DNA of 64,000 nt, from positions 1-64,000 of the forward strand of contig CAZHHX010000005.1 in assembly GCA_964532465.1 (NCBI GenBank). The letters are read 5' to 3'. Below are positions 43,259 to 52,831 of this stretch, in pieces. The notes under the pieces were generated by a model. It ran no database searches. It saw nothing but the letters and a program-made list of their open reading frames with translations, and had not been told where the DNA came from. A program made the position numbers and the translations under genes. Position 1 is the first letter of the stretch, and each line of letters opens with the position of its first letter. This stretch comes from JAPLKB01 sp964532465. Its GTDB lineage: Bacteria; Desulfobacterota; Syntrophorhabdia; Syntrophorhabdales; Syntrophorhabdaceae.

Positions 43259-43873
43259 ATGAACAACATTGATAGGTTGTGTAACGATTCGCAAAGTGCG
43301 GGTGTGTTTGCTCACGGTTATTTAAATTATTTGAAGCGGGTGCTGGACTCCATTACACCGGAGTCGATTGATGAGCTTGTAGAAGAGTTCGAAAAAGCCC
43401 GGGCAACCGGAAATACGATATTTGTTGCCGGAAATGGTGGTTCTGCCACTACAGCAACAACTATGGCCAATGATATCGGATTTGACATCATCAAAAAGAC
43501 CGGCACGGATAAACCATTCAGGGTATTAGCGTTAACAGACAACGCATCGGTGATTACGGCAATCGCAAATGATGTAGGGTATAAAAATGTTTTCCTTAAT
43601 CAATTGAAGATTCACTATCGTCAGGGCGACAGATTATTGGCAATATCCGCAAGTGGCAATTCTTCTAATGTGGTAAATACAGCAAAATGGGTTAAAGAAC
43701 AGGGGGGGCGTGTCATAAGTTTTGTCGGGTTCACAGGGGGTATGTTGAAGGAAATCTCTGATGTTGTTGTTCATGTAAAATCGGAAGCCGGAGAGTATGG
43801 CCCGGTTGAAGACGCACATCTGGTACTGAACCACATTCTTGCGCACTGGTTTCAGTTCAAACTACACAAATAA
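43259..43873 (+). CDS. SIS-domain sugar-phosphate isomerase (second GmhA-like)
   Basis: The protein has GNGGSATTATTMANDIGFD and ISASGNSSNVVNTA, and VEDAHLVLNHILAHW at the end. The substrate His of GmhA (AQHxAxE) is replaced by TTTMAND, so the substrate may differ from sedoheptulose 7-phosphate. The ATG at 43259 lies 13 nt after AGAGGGG. A TTG at 43247 is the alternative but only one base from that site. Confidence 0.83.
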   Translation: MNNIDRLCNDSQSAGVFAHGYLNYLKRVLDSITPESIDELVEEFEKARATGNTIFVAGNGGSATTATTMANDIGFDIIKKTGTDKPFRVLALTDNASVITAIANDVGYKNVFLNQLKIHYRQGDRLLAISASGNSSNVVNTAKWVKEQGGRVISFVGFTGGMLKEISDVVVHVKSEAGEYGPVEDAHLVLNHILAHWFQFKLHK

Positions 43874-43902
43874 AATCCAATACTTTAAAAGGATAGGTTC
43901 AA

Positions 43903-44622
43903 ATGGGGCAAAAATTATCGGGACTTAAAGCACTTGTCACAGGCGGTACAAGGGGTATAGGGCTGGCTGTTGCAAAAATGCTGTACGATAATGGAGCCAC
44001 GGTAACAGTTACAGGGACGAGAGAGGGTGTTCGCATCCCGGAAGGCTTCTTGTACAGGGCAGTTGATTTTCTCGATCATGAGAGAATGAAAAATTTTGTC
44101 GAAGAAGTCGGGGAAATGCAGATCGATATTCTAATTAATAATGCCGGAATTAACAAGATAAGCAAGTTTAAAGACATTGATATAAATGATTTTGACAGAA
44201 TCCAACATGTAAATGTTCGTGCACCTTTCCTTCTTTGCCGGGCTGTTATACCAGGTATGATAAAAAATGGTTGGGGAAGGATTGTCAATATGAGTTCAAT
44301 TTTTGGAAAAGTAAGTAAAGAATACAGAGGCTCCTACTCAGCAAGTAAGTTTGCACTTGATGGAATAACAGTAGCTTTGTCTGCGGAAGTTGCAAAGTAT
44401 GGTATTTTGGCTAATTGTGTTGCTCCTGGCATAATCGATACCGAATTGACCCGTAACGTACTTGGTGAAAAAGGCATGACAGAGATTGTTTCCAAGATAC
44501 CAATAGGACGTTTAGGGAACACTGAGGAAATAGCTGCTTTTGTGACATGGCTTGCCGGTCCCGAAAACACTTATATCACTGGTCAGAATATTGCAATTGA
44601 TGGGGGTTTTACCCGTGTCTGA
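43903..44622 (+). CDS. Short-chain dehydrogenase/reductase (FabG-like)
   Basis: The 239-residue classical SDR has TGGTRGIGLAV, NNAGINK, the Ser-Tyr-Lys set (NMSSIFG, YSASK) and a terminal IDGGF. It would act on a sugar, cyclitol or acyl carbonyl. It overlaps the next gene by 8 nt, which ties it to the dehydroquinate-synthase-like cyclase. Confidence 0.9.
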   Translation: MGQKLSGLKALVTGGTRGIGLAVAKMLYDNGATVTVTGTREGVRIPEGFLYRAVDFLDHERMKNFVEEVGEMQIDILINNAGINKISKFKDIDINDFDRIQHVNVRAPFLLCRAVIPGMIKNGWGRIVNMSSIFGKVSKEYRGSYSASKFALDGITVALSAEVAKYGILANCVAPGIIDTELTRNVLGEKGMTEIVSKIPIGRLGNTEEIAAFVTWLAGPENTYITGQNIAIDGGFTRV

Positions 44623-45685
44623 TCAGCTTGTTATTAAATCGCACAGAGGGGAATATACAGTTTTGTTTGATGAAGGTGCGATGGTACGTTTAAATAACGA
44701 TGACCTGTCCGGGCGTCACTTTATCGTAGATGAAAAGGTTGCCGCATTGTATAAAGATGAGTTGAATAATGTAATTTCATTCAAATCTGTTTTAATTATT
44801 GAAGCAAATGAGAAAAACAAATCTCTTGATGTATTTCCCTTTTACGTAGAGCATCTTGTTTCTCATGGTGTTCGTAGAGATCATGCGCTTGTCGCGATAG
44901 GCGGAGGCGTAATACAGGACATTGCATGTTTTCTTGCCGCCACCATGCTGAGAGGATTGAAATGGCATTTCTATCCGACAACGCTTCTCGCTCAGGCCGA
45001 TTCATGCATCGGGTCTAAGAGTTCGATAAATGTCGGGAGAATTAAGAATATTCTCGGTACATTTACGCCACCGGAAGAAACATTTATCTGCCTTCATGTC
45101 CTTCAAACATTGGAGAAAAAAGAAATATGCTCCGGAATAGGGGAGATGCTGAAAGTGCATGCAATCGATTCCCCGGAATCTTTTGACAGGATAGCCTCCG
45201 ATTATGAAAACATGCTTGCGGATTTTTCCGTGATGCAGAGCTACATATATAAATCATTGGAGATAAAGAAAGCCATAATCGAGTTGGATGAATTTGACAA
45301 GGGTCCGAGGAATATCATGAACTATGGCCACAGCTTTGGCCATGCCGTAGAATCGGCTACAGGTTTTGAAATACCTCACGGTATTGCAGTTAGTATGGGA
45401 ATGGATATGGCGAACTATTTTGCGACATGCGGAGGTTTCTCCAATATGGACCATTACAGGCGAATGCACCCGATCCTCAGGAAAAACTATTCCGGATATG
45501 AAACGACTGACGTACCCCTGAAGAATTTTATGTCGGCCATCGGGAAGGACAAGAAGAATACCGATGCGCAGCTACGCCTGATCCTGCCGGACAGGGAAGG
45601 GAAGATCGTTGCACAATTATGTTCCAATAATGGGATGTTTCGAGAGGTATGCGCCGAATATCTCTCACACGAAAGGAAGAGATGA
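44615..45685 (+). CDS. 3-dehydroquinate-synthase-like sugar phosphate cyclase
   Basis: The 356-residue protein belongs to the dehydroquinate synthase superfamily: AIGGGVIQDIACFLAATMLRG, TTLLAQADSCIGSK, NYGHSFGHAVE and PHGIAVSMG with the zinc His/Glu positions. Differences from AroB at the substrate lysine region (SKSSIN for GKTAVN, IKNILGTF for GKNLIGAF) and its place in an EPS module argue for a non-shikimate cyclase, as in cyclitol pathways that use sedoheptulose 7-phosphate. GTG start at 44615, inside the SDR end. Confidence 0.83.
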   Translation: MSDQLVIKSHRGEYTVLFDEGAMVRLNNDDLSGRHFIVDEKVAALYKDELNNVISFKSVLIIEANEKNKSLDVFPFYVEHLVSHGVRRDHALVAIGGGVIQDIACFLAATMLRGLKWHFYPTTLLAQADSCIGSKSSINVGRIKNILGTFTPPEETFICLHVLQTLEKKEICSGIGEMLKVHAIDSPESFDRIASDYENMLADFSVMQSYIYKSLEIKKAIIELDEFDKGPRNIMNYGHSFGHAVESATGFEIPHGIAVSMGMDMANYFATCGGFSNMDHYRRMHPILRKNYSGYETTDVPLKNFMSAIGKDKKNTDAQLRLILPDREGKIVAQLCSNNGMFREVCAEYLSHERKR

Positions 45686-46635
45686 AAAAGAAAATCCCAG
45701 TAGTGGTTGCTTCCCGCTCCTTTTCCAACCAACCAGTGCTTCGTGAGGAATTGTTGGCCAAATACTTGTATGTGACATTCAACGAAAACGGAAGAACTCT
45801 TTCAGGCAAAGATCTCATAAACTTTCTTCGGGGCCACGAGAAAGCAATCACAGGCCTCGAGGTGATAGACGATGCTGTTTTATCGGCACTCCCTGAGTTA
45901 AAGGTAATCAGTAAATATGGTGTTGGGCTTGATATGATAGATATTGATGCAATGGAAAGACATGGTGTTTTGCTTGGCTGGACGGGTGGTGTAAATAAAC
46001 GTTCTGTAGCCGAATTAGTAATATCTTCAATAATATCTTTATTGCATAGGGTACCTTTAGCCTGCAACGAAGTAAAGACAGGTAAGTGGTATCAGATTAA
46101 AGGGAAACAGTTAACTGGGAAAACAGTTGGTATAATAGGGTGCGGCCATGTTGGTAAAGAGGTTGCTGTTTTACTCAAGCTTTTTGACTGTAAAATTTTG
46201 TCTTGCGATATTCTTGATTTTCCTGAGTTTTATGAGAAATATGGAATTATTCCTATGAACCTTGAAAATCTGGTTGGAGAATCCGATATCGTTACTTTAC
46301 ATGTACCACTAAATGACTCTACGATTAATATCTTAAATTCAGAAATATTGAACCTTATGAAAGCAGGTTCCTTACTTATCAATGCTGCTCGTGGCGGTTT
46401 GGTAGATGAGATAAAGTTGAAAGAGATGCTAAAAGATGGGAGAATCGGAGGTGCAGCATTAGACGTATTTTTACAAGAGCCTCCAAGTGATATTGAACTA
46501 ATAAATTTACCAAATGTTATTGCAACACCCCATATTGGAGGAAGCACAGAAGAAGCTATTCTTGCCATGGGTAGGGCAGCAATTAAAGGGCTTGATACTG
46601 CAGGCCGTCCATCATCTGTATTGCATCGAAAATAA
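45682..46635 (+). CDS. D-isomer-specific 2-hydroxyacid dehydrogenase (SerA-like)
   Basis: The 317-residue protein has VGIIGCGHVGKEVAVLL, INAARGGLVDE (catalytic Arg), FLQEPP (Glu) and ATPHIGGST (His). It resembles 3-phosphoglycerate dehydrogenase without the regulatory ACT domain. It would interconvert a 2-hydroxy acid and a 2-oxo acid. The start overlaps the cyclase stop (ATGA) and has AAGGAAGAG upstream. Confidence 0.88.
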   Translation: MKKKIPVVVASRSFSNQPVLREELLAKYLYVTFNENGRTLSGKDLINFLRGHEKAITGLEVIDDAVLSALPELKVISKYGVGLDMIDIDAMERHGVLLGWTGGVNKRSVAELVISSIISLLHRVPLACNEVKTGKWYQIKGKQLTGKTVGIIGCGHVGKEVAVLLKLFDCKILSCDILDFPEFYEKYGIIPMNLENLVGESDIVTLHVPLNDSTINILNSEILNLMKAGSLLINAARGGLVDEIKLKEMLKDGRIGGAALDVFLQEPPSDIELINLPNVIATPHIGGSTEEAILAMGRAAIKGLDTAGRPSSVLHRK

Positions 46636-46764
46636 ATTGCAAAAAGGAAAGGGCTGTGAATTATCTTTCTATTCTTTGGAGAATTGGGTGACGGTGGTTT
46701 GTATAAATATGACCTTTTTCAGTAAAAGTTATGTTCAATTATTAAAAAACCTCATCATTACATA

Positions 46765-48609
46765 GTGTCTAAAAGCTGCCAAGAAATGATTTATTTATGT
46801 AGTGCATTTGTGCAACCCGAGAGCATTAATGGGAAGCTAAGTGTTGAATTAAGAAAAGTAAATTCTGCTCCTGCTCAATGGTTATTTCTCGGCCGTGATT
46901 ACTTGCGTTTCAAAAAGTGGAATGAAACCCTCGGCCCTGACTGGCAACGGTTGAACTATAGCAAACAGTTGCAGTCATTGGCATTGAAATGGCGTAATCC
47001 CTATCTGGATTGGCTTACTGAGCTCGGGAAGCAAAACAATAATCTTACCTGGTGGAGCTCATCAATTTCAGAACGTAATACATACGGCGATTCTCTTTAT
47101 CATTCAATCTGTTATTTACAGATTGGTTTGGACCTTCTTAAAGTGAAGACCCATCCTTTATTGGTTGTTGTCGAGAGCAGGGCTGTACTTTGTGCCCTCG
47201 CAAGACATCCAGCAATGCGAGGAAGGGTGCGCGTGTTCCATTCTTGTATGAGCTTACTGAAGAATACTCTCAAATGGCCTGCTTCTTGGGTTCTCTATTT
47301 TCTGGATGGATTACAAGCTTCTATAGATGCGTGCATTACACGCCGTGGACTTGCCTCGATACCGCTGCGTACCGAAAAACCGAGAGTGCTGATACATAGT
47401 TGTATGGATGATAGCTATTTCGGCAACGACGGTACACCGCATGATCGCTATTTTGGAAACCTTGCTATTGAACTGCGCTGTCGCGGTTATGACGTCATGA
47501 CCATGCCATGGCTCTATAATCTTAAGCGTTCAAGGCGAAAAGCGTTTGCCTGGTTTCGCTTATATCCTAACCAATATCTGATACCGGAAGATTTTTATTC
47601 ATTTTTGGATTATGTCTGGGCGGCGGGGATTGTCATGCGGCAAATGTTTTTACTTTCAGGATGTTACACTTTTCAAAACATGGATATAACTCTTCTGGTC
47701 CGTGAGGCACGATGGCGGCAATCACACCGCATCGGGGCGGCCCAATTTGTGCTTTATTATCGGCTGATAGAGAAACTTTCCCGGAGTGGTATGAATCTGG
47801 ACGTTTTCATCGACACTTTCGAAAACATGATTGCTGAAAAGCCCCAAGTCATGGGTTTTCAAAAGTACATGCCTGGAGTAAAAACGGTCGGTTTTCAACA
47901 TGGTATTGAGACTTATCCATTAATGCTCTGCCTTTTTACTACGTTAGAGGAAGCCGCCTTTGCCCCACACCCCGATGTTATTATTTGTAATTCTCCACAT
48001 ATGTTAGCGAGAATGACACAGATGGGTTTTCCTATACAAAAGTTACGCGTGGGACCTTCTCTCCGATATCAACATTTGATGGGGGATTTTCCATTGCCAG
48101 CTACTGAACCGAATAAAATACTGGTGATCTTACCACTAGGTGCGGATAACGTTGCTGAGATGATGGATTTGCTGCATCAATCTTTTTCGGATCCAGAAGG
48201 CATAGAATTCTGGTTGAAGCCTCATCCCATGTTCAGCCGGAAAGAGCTGCAAAAAGCTATTGGTCTGTTGCCCAGTCATTTTTCCTTGGTAGAAGGTAAT
48301 ATGGATCTGTGGCTTTCCCGCGCATCCTGTACTGTTGTTACTGCCAGTACATCAGCATTAGAGGCAGCGTTGACAGGGGTCCCTGTAGTGCTTATTGGTC
48401 GGGAAACAGATTTTGATCTTAACCCTTTGGCTTGGTTTCCAGAATTTGCGCCGCCTATTCATTCGCCACATGAATTAAGAGAACATGTGCTTCGATGCCT
48501 TAACATGAGTCAGACGGAACGAGATGGACTCCGAATATGGGCACAAAAACTCCGAAAGCGGGCAATTTCACCGATCACCGACGAAACAGTGACTGCCTTT
48601 GTGCAGTAG
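46765..48609 (+). CDS. Large GT-B-like surface-polysaccharide protein (second)
   Basis: This 614-residue protein is not firmly assigned. Its C-terminal half has VGFQHGIETYPL, WLKPHPMFSRKEL and TASTSALEAALTGVPVVLIG, a pattern found in capsule-synthesis and CDP-glycerol-transferase-like GT-B proteins. The N-terminal half has no clear match. It shares the QHG and STxxLEA pattern with the product at 31996. GTG start. A 129-nt gap precedes it. Confidence 0.6.
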   Translation: MSKSCQEMIYLCSAFVQPESINGKLSVELRKVNSAPAQWLFLGRDYLRFKKWNETLGPDWQRLNYSKQLQSLALKWRNPYLDWLTELGKQNNNLTWWSSSISERNTYGDSLYHSICYLQIGLDLLKVKTHPLLVVVESRAVLCALARHPAMRGRVRVFHSCMSLLKNTLKWPASWVLYFLDGLQASIDACITRRGLASIPLRTEKPRVLIHSCMDDSYFGNDGTPHDRYFGNLAIELRCRGYDVMTMPWLYNLKRSRRKAFAWFRLYPNQYLIPEDFYSFLDYVWAAGIVMRQMFLLSGCYTFQNMDITLLVREARWRQSHRIGAAQFVLYYRLIEKLSRSGMNLDVFIDTFENMIAEKPQVMGFQKYMPGVKTVGFQHGIETYPLMLCLFTTLEEAAFAPHPDVIICNSPHMLARMTQMGFPIQKLRVGPSLRYQHLMGDFPLPATEPNKILVILPLGADNVAEMMDLLHQSFSDPEGIEFWLKPHPMFSRKELQKAIGLLPSHFSLVEGNMDLWLSRASCTVVTASTSALEAALTGVPVVLIGRETDFDLNPLAWFPEFAPPIHSPHELREHVLRCLNMSQTERDGLRIWAQKLRKRAISPITDETVTAFVQ

Positions 48610-48715
48610 CGCTCTTCGGTAAGCTCTTAAAAGGGGATGGGAGTGAACTCTAAACAACCTGCTTTTTCTGCCACCGCGCTTTTCTGCAAGGGTTTTTGGA
48701 AAGATATCCAGAACG

Positions 48716-49633
48716 TTGAATATAATATCGTTCATTTTTATCTCCAAAGATATACTGGAGGCTATCATTAACACGATACTCAACATAGGTTATGGCCTGT
48801 CCCATAGGCTTCTTTCAATGATCTCGCCCGAGTGGGCAAGATTGAGAAATATTGTAAAAACGACAAGATCCTACGATATGACAGAAGAGGAGAATGAACA
48901 ATTTTTTTTGAAGATATATATGCATTACATCAACGAAATGATCGGGTATAATTTTGGAGACAAAAGACTCGATATTCTCGATGCAGGATGCGGTCAGGGC
49001 AGGATCGCAATCCCGCTGGCAAAGATGGGACACAGGGTAACGGGTATTGATGTAACGCAGCATGCCATAGACAAAGCTCGATTGAATGCGGAGTCCGAGA
49101 AGGTGCAGATCAATTTTATTTCAGGGGGCATCGAAGCCGTAATCGGCCGTTTTCCTCCCGAATCGTTCGATTGTGTTATTTCTACCGAAGTGCTTTATAT
49201 GGTGAGCGATTACGAAAAGGTTATAGAAAGCCTGGCGCTGTCGGCAAGAAGTTACGGCCTCGTAATCCTGTCGTTGAGGTCGAAGCTGTACTATGCCCTC
49301 GTATTCCTTTTATGTAATCGGATTGAAGAGGCCGCAAAACTCGTTATAGGGGGAGAGAACTATACGAATGAAGGTTTCTCGAACTGTCAAAGCCGGGAAG
49401 AGATGGTGCGGCTGATGGAAAAAAACGGTCTCAAGGATATTAAAACGAGAGGCATAGGTGTTTTATCGGGCATCGAGGGCGATCCCCAATCAAGGTTTGC
49501 AATCCCTTCACAGATAAAACAGGGAGACTTGGATGTGCTTCTAAAAATGGAGATCAGATTGGGTGAACAATTCAGTGAAAATGCAAGATATGTATTGGTA
49601 AGCGGCGTAAAAAAAGGCAATGACAGTCAATAA
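48716..49633 (+). CDS. Class I SAM-dependent methyltransferase
   Basis: The 305-residue protein has LDAGCGQGRIAIPLAKMGH (SAM motif I), GIDVTQHAIDKAR and FDCVISTEVLYMV. It probably methylates a component of the repeat unit. It follows the GT-like gene by about 100 nt without a clear terminator. Confidence 0.85.
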   Translation: MNIISFIFISKDILEAIINTILNIGYGLSHRLLSMISPEWARLRNIVKTTRSYDMTEEENEQFFLKIYMHYINEMIGYNFGDKRLDILDAGCGQGRIAIPLAKMGHRVTGIDVTQHAIDKARLNAESEKVQINFISGGIEAVIGRFPPESFDCVISTEVLYMVSDYEKVIESLALSARSYGLVILSLRSKLYYALVFLLCNRIEEAAKLVIGGENYTNEGFSNCQSREEMVRLMEKNGLKDIKTRGIGVLSGIEGDPQSRFAIPSQIKQGDLDVLLKMEIRLGEQFSENARYVLVSGVKKGNDSQ

Positions 49634-49665
49634 AGATTTTCTATATACACGGAGGTTATAGGGCG

Positions 49666-50775
49666 ATGATTCCAATACAACGACCTTCTCTCGGGGCCGA
49701 AGAACTCGAAGAAGTCAAAAAGGTGTTTGACACGGGCTGGCTTGGCCTCGGTTCTGTGGTCTCTGAGTTTGAAAACAGGATTAAATCATATTTGGGAGCG
49801 AAACATATAGTTGCCGTCAATTCCGGAACAACAGCCCTTCACGTAACGTTGGATGCCTTCGGCATCGGCGAGGGCGATGAAGTGATAGTGCCGTCTCTCA
49901 CGTTCTGTGCAAGCATTGAGGCCATAACAGCATTGAGGGCAACCCCTGTTTTTTGTGATATCGATCTCAATACGTTGAATATTGACGAAAGGGATGCAGA
50001 GAAAAAGATTACTTCCAGGACAAAGGCTATTATGCCAGTGCATTATTGCGGTAATCCGTGCAACATGGATTATCTGATGATGCTGGGCAAAAAACACGAC
50101 ATACTTATTATAGAAGACGCCGCCCATGCTTTCGGTACGTCCTATAAAGGGAGAAAAATAGGAAGTTTTGGCAATGCCGCCTGTTTCAGCTTTGACCCGA
50201 TAAAGAACATAACATGTGGTGAAGGCGGTGCGGTGGCCCTTGATAATGATGAAATTGCCGATATTATCAGAAAGAAAAGAAATCTGGGAATAGACAAAGA
50301 TGCCTGGCAACGCTATGAAGGACGGCAAAGCTGGTTTTATGAGGTGAAAATCCAAGGTTACCGGTATCATATGAGCAACATTAATGCCGCTATCGGTCTG
50401 GCCCAACTTAAAAAACTGGATAGTTTTGTTGAGAGAAAACGTCGCGTCATAGAACGTTATAATGGGCATTTCGCAGATATGGACGGGCTTAGGCTGCTTC
50501 AGTGGAATATCAGCGAGGTGTCGCCATTTTCATACATGGTGCGCGTAATGAAGGGAAAACGGGACGAAATGATCGATTTTCTGCTGACAAAGGGCGTCAG
50601 CACCGGCGTACATTACATACCGAACCATATCCAGCCGCTTTTTAAGCAATATACATGCGCCTTGCCTGCAACGGAAAGGGTTTGGAAAGAGATAATCACA
50701 TTACCGCTCTTTTATGATATGACTGATGCTGATGTGCAAAGAGTGATAGAGTCAGTTAAGGAGTTTTTCGCTTAA
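49666..50775 (+). CDS. DegT/DnrJ/EryC1/StrS sugar aminotransferase
   Basis: The 369-residue PLP enzyme has NSGTTALHV, IIEDAAHAFGTSYKG and the Schiff-base Lys180 in FDPIKNITCGEGG. It aminates a keto-sugar nucleotide, commonly at C3 or C4. The CapD-like dehydratase at 59002 could provide such a 4-keto sugar. It is 2 nt from the next gene. Confidence 0.92.
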   Translation: MIPIQRPSLGAEELEEVKKVFDTGWLGLGSVVSEFENRIKSYLGAKHIVAVNSGTTALHVTLDAFGIGEGDEVIVPSLTFCASIEAITALRATPVFCDIDLNTLNIDERDAEKKITSRTKAIMPVHYCGNPCNMDYLMMLGKKHDILIIEDAAHAFGTSYKGRKIGSFGNAACFSFDPIKNITCGEGGAVALDNDEIADIIRKKRNLGIDKDAWQRYEGRQSWFYEVKIQGYRYHMSNINAAIGLAQLKKLDSFVERKRRVIERYNGHFADMDGLRLLQWNISEVSPFSYMVRVMKGKRDEMIDFLLTKGVSTGVHYIPNHIQPLFKQYTCALPATERVWKEIITLPLFYDMTDADVQRVIESVKEFFA

Positions 50776-50776
50776 A

Positions 50777-51709
50777 ATGGAACAGATGCCGAAAGTCAGT
50801 GTAATCATGAATTGTTATAACGGAGAAAAATATCTCCGTGAGGCAATCGACAGTATTTATGCCCAGACATACACTAACTGGGAGATTATATTTTGGGATG
50901 ATGCATCTTCTGACGGTAGCGCCGAAATTGCAAAAAGCTATGACAGTAGATTAAGGTATTTCAGAGGGAAGAAGTCAATCTCGCTGGGTCAGGCGCGAAA
51001 CATGGCTTTGGAGAAAGCCGAGGGGGAATTAATTGCATTTCTGGATCAGGATGATCTATGGATGCCGGATAAACTGGAAATGCAAATTCCGTTGTTTCAG
51101 ACCGATAATGAAATTGGCATTGTGATTGCAGACGCATATAGGTTTGGCGATAAAGGATTCAAAGTTCATCGGATTTATGGAAAGAAAAAGCCGCCGACAG
51201 GATTTGTTTTTAGAGAACTTCTCAAAAGTTATTTTATTCCTTTACCTACAGTAATTATTCGGCGTAAAACGCTCGAGTATCTAACCTACTGGTTTGATGA
51301 ACGCTACACCATGAATGAAGAAGCCGATTTATTTATCAGAATTGCATACAACTATAAGCTTGCCTATGTGGATAAACCTTTGGGAAAAGCGAGAATACAT
51401 AACGACTGCTGGACCTTTTCCCATCCTTTATCACTACCTCACGAATGGAAGATGATAATTGACACATATGCTCAAATGTTTGCTGACTTTCATGATAATT
51501 ACTCTGATGAAATCAGATATTTAAAAGCAACCATTGACGTTTATCTGGCTAAGGTTGATCTTGCACAGGGAAAGAACCGCGATGCGCGACGGAAGATATT
51601 TCCGCACATTAACTGCGGATACAAGTTTATTTTATTCTACTTTATATGCTTCTTCCCTCATGGAATATGGAAGACAATAGAAAAATTGCGAGGTCAAAGA
51701 CCGGCCTAA
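50777..51709 (+). CDS. Glycosyltransferase family 2
   Basis: The GT-A protein of 310 residues has VSVIMNCYNGEKYLREAIDS at its start and the metal/nucleotide motif LDQDDLW. It transfers a sugar to the growing lipid-linked unit at the cytoplasmic membrane face. Its stop abuts the next start. Confidence 0.9.
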   Translation: MEQMPKVSVIMNCYNGEKYLREAIDSIYAQTYTNWEIIFWDDASSDGSAEIAKSYDSRLRYFRGKKSISLGQARNMALEKAEGELIAFLDQDDLWMPDKLEMQIPLFQTDNEIGIVIADAYRFGDKGFKVHRIYGKKKPPTGFVFRELLKSYFIPLPTVIIRRKTLEYLTYWFDERYTMNEEADLFIRIAYNYKLAYVDKPLGKARIHNDCWTFSHPLSLPHEWKMIIDTYAQMFADFHDNYSDEIRYLKATIDVYLAKVDLAQGKNRDARRKIFPHINCGYKFILFYFICFFPHGIWKTIEKLRGQRPA

Positions 51710-52831
51710 ATGCAGCATAACATCAAAAATGGACTGGTTCTTCGTGAAGCTGAGTTTGATGATGAAAGGGCTGTACAAGCCCTTTGCCTTCGTAACGGCA
51801 TGTTCGGCGAACAAAGTGAATTGGCTTGGCAATGGTTTTGGCTTGACAATCCATTCTGCCCTGAAGGTTGGCCTTTAGGCTGGGTATTGGAAGCAAATAA
51901 TGAGATTGTAGGGTTTATCGGAAACATTCCAAGGTCTTATTCATATAAAAGAAAACAATTAATAATAGGCGCAGCGCATTCTTTTACTGTGGATGAAGGT
52001 TTTCGTAGCAGCACCTTTCAACTGCTTGCAGCATTCTTTACCCGCAATCCTGCCGATGTTCTCCTTTTTTCCAGCGCTAACGAGTTGGCTGGGCGGCTTT
52101 TTCGAGTAGCAGGCGCAAAAATGCTTCCCCAGGAAGATTATAACCACTCATTATTTTGGGTAATTTCCGGGGCGGACTTTGTTGCATCGGTGTTGCGCAA
52201 AAAGGGTTATGGCAAAGGCATTTCAACAATGATCGGTGGATTCTTAGGCCCTGTTTTTGCAATAGAGAGAATATTTAAAAAGCGCTGGAGGTTGTATCAG
52301 CATTCGGGGGTTCAATTTGTGCAGCCACGCGAAGTCTCTTCGGAATTTGATACTTTCTGGGAGTCACTAATTAACGAAAGATATAATTGTTTCCTTGCCA
52401 GACGTGATGGCGATGCGATAAGATGGCAGTTTGGCCATCCTGCAGCGTCTCATAGGCAGCCAATAATTTTATGCATTCGGATAAACGGTCAATTAAAAGG
52501 ATATGCCGTTTTGACCCGCTGGGACTCGCCCGAGTTGGAATTAAAAAGAATGATGATTACGGATTTAATTGCATTGAATAATAATCCGGATATAATTAGA
52601 GATTTGGTCGCTGCTGGATATAGATATGCCCGAGACGAAGAGGTTCACGTACTTCAAATGATGGGATTCCCGCCTTTTATTCGCAAAATAATAGAAATAC
52701 TCAAACCGATCAAGCAGCCTTATACTGTCTGGCCCTTCTGGTATTTTACAAAAGACGCCAATGTTACTGCATGCCTTGCTCGTCCGGAAAACTGGTATGC
52801 TTCTATGATGGACGGAGACTCTACCCTATGA
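51710..52831 (+). CDS. GNAT-type acyltransferase
   Basis: The 373-residue protein begins with a GNAT-like domain (LREAEFDDERAVQALC, EIVGFIGNIPRSY, AAHSFTVDEGFR). The rest resembles the second GNAT half seen in FemAB-like or sugar N-acyltransferases. It directly precedes the acyl-modifying genes, so it may transfer an acyl group from the ACP at 56078 to an amino sugar (inference). The stop overlaps the next start (ATGA). Confidence 0.7.
   Translation: MQHNIKNGLVLREAEFDDERAVQALCLRNGMFGEQSELAWQWFWLDNPFCPEGWPLGWVLEANNEIVGFIGNIPRSYSYKRKQLIIGAAHSFTVDEGFRSSTFQLLAAFFTRNPADVLLFSSANELAGRLFRVAGAKMLPQEDYNHSLFWVISGADFVASVLRKKGYGKGISTMIGGFLGPVFAIERIFKKRWRLYQHSGVQFVQPREVSSEFDTFWESLINERYNCFLARRDGDAIRWQFGHPAASHRQPIILCIRINGQLKGYAVLTRWDSPELELKRMMITDLIALNNNPDIIRDLVAAGYRYARDEEVHVLQMMGFPPFIRKIIEILKPIKQPYTVWPFWYFTKDANVTACLARPENWYASMMDGDSTL

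Noticed and set aside
44615..45685. Housekeeping AroB of the shikimate pathway.
   Set aside because: Substrate-site segments differ, it overlaps EPS genes on both sides and no other aro gene is near. Not excluded entirely.
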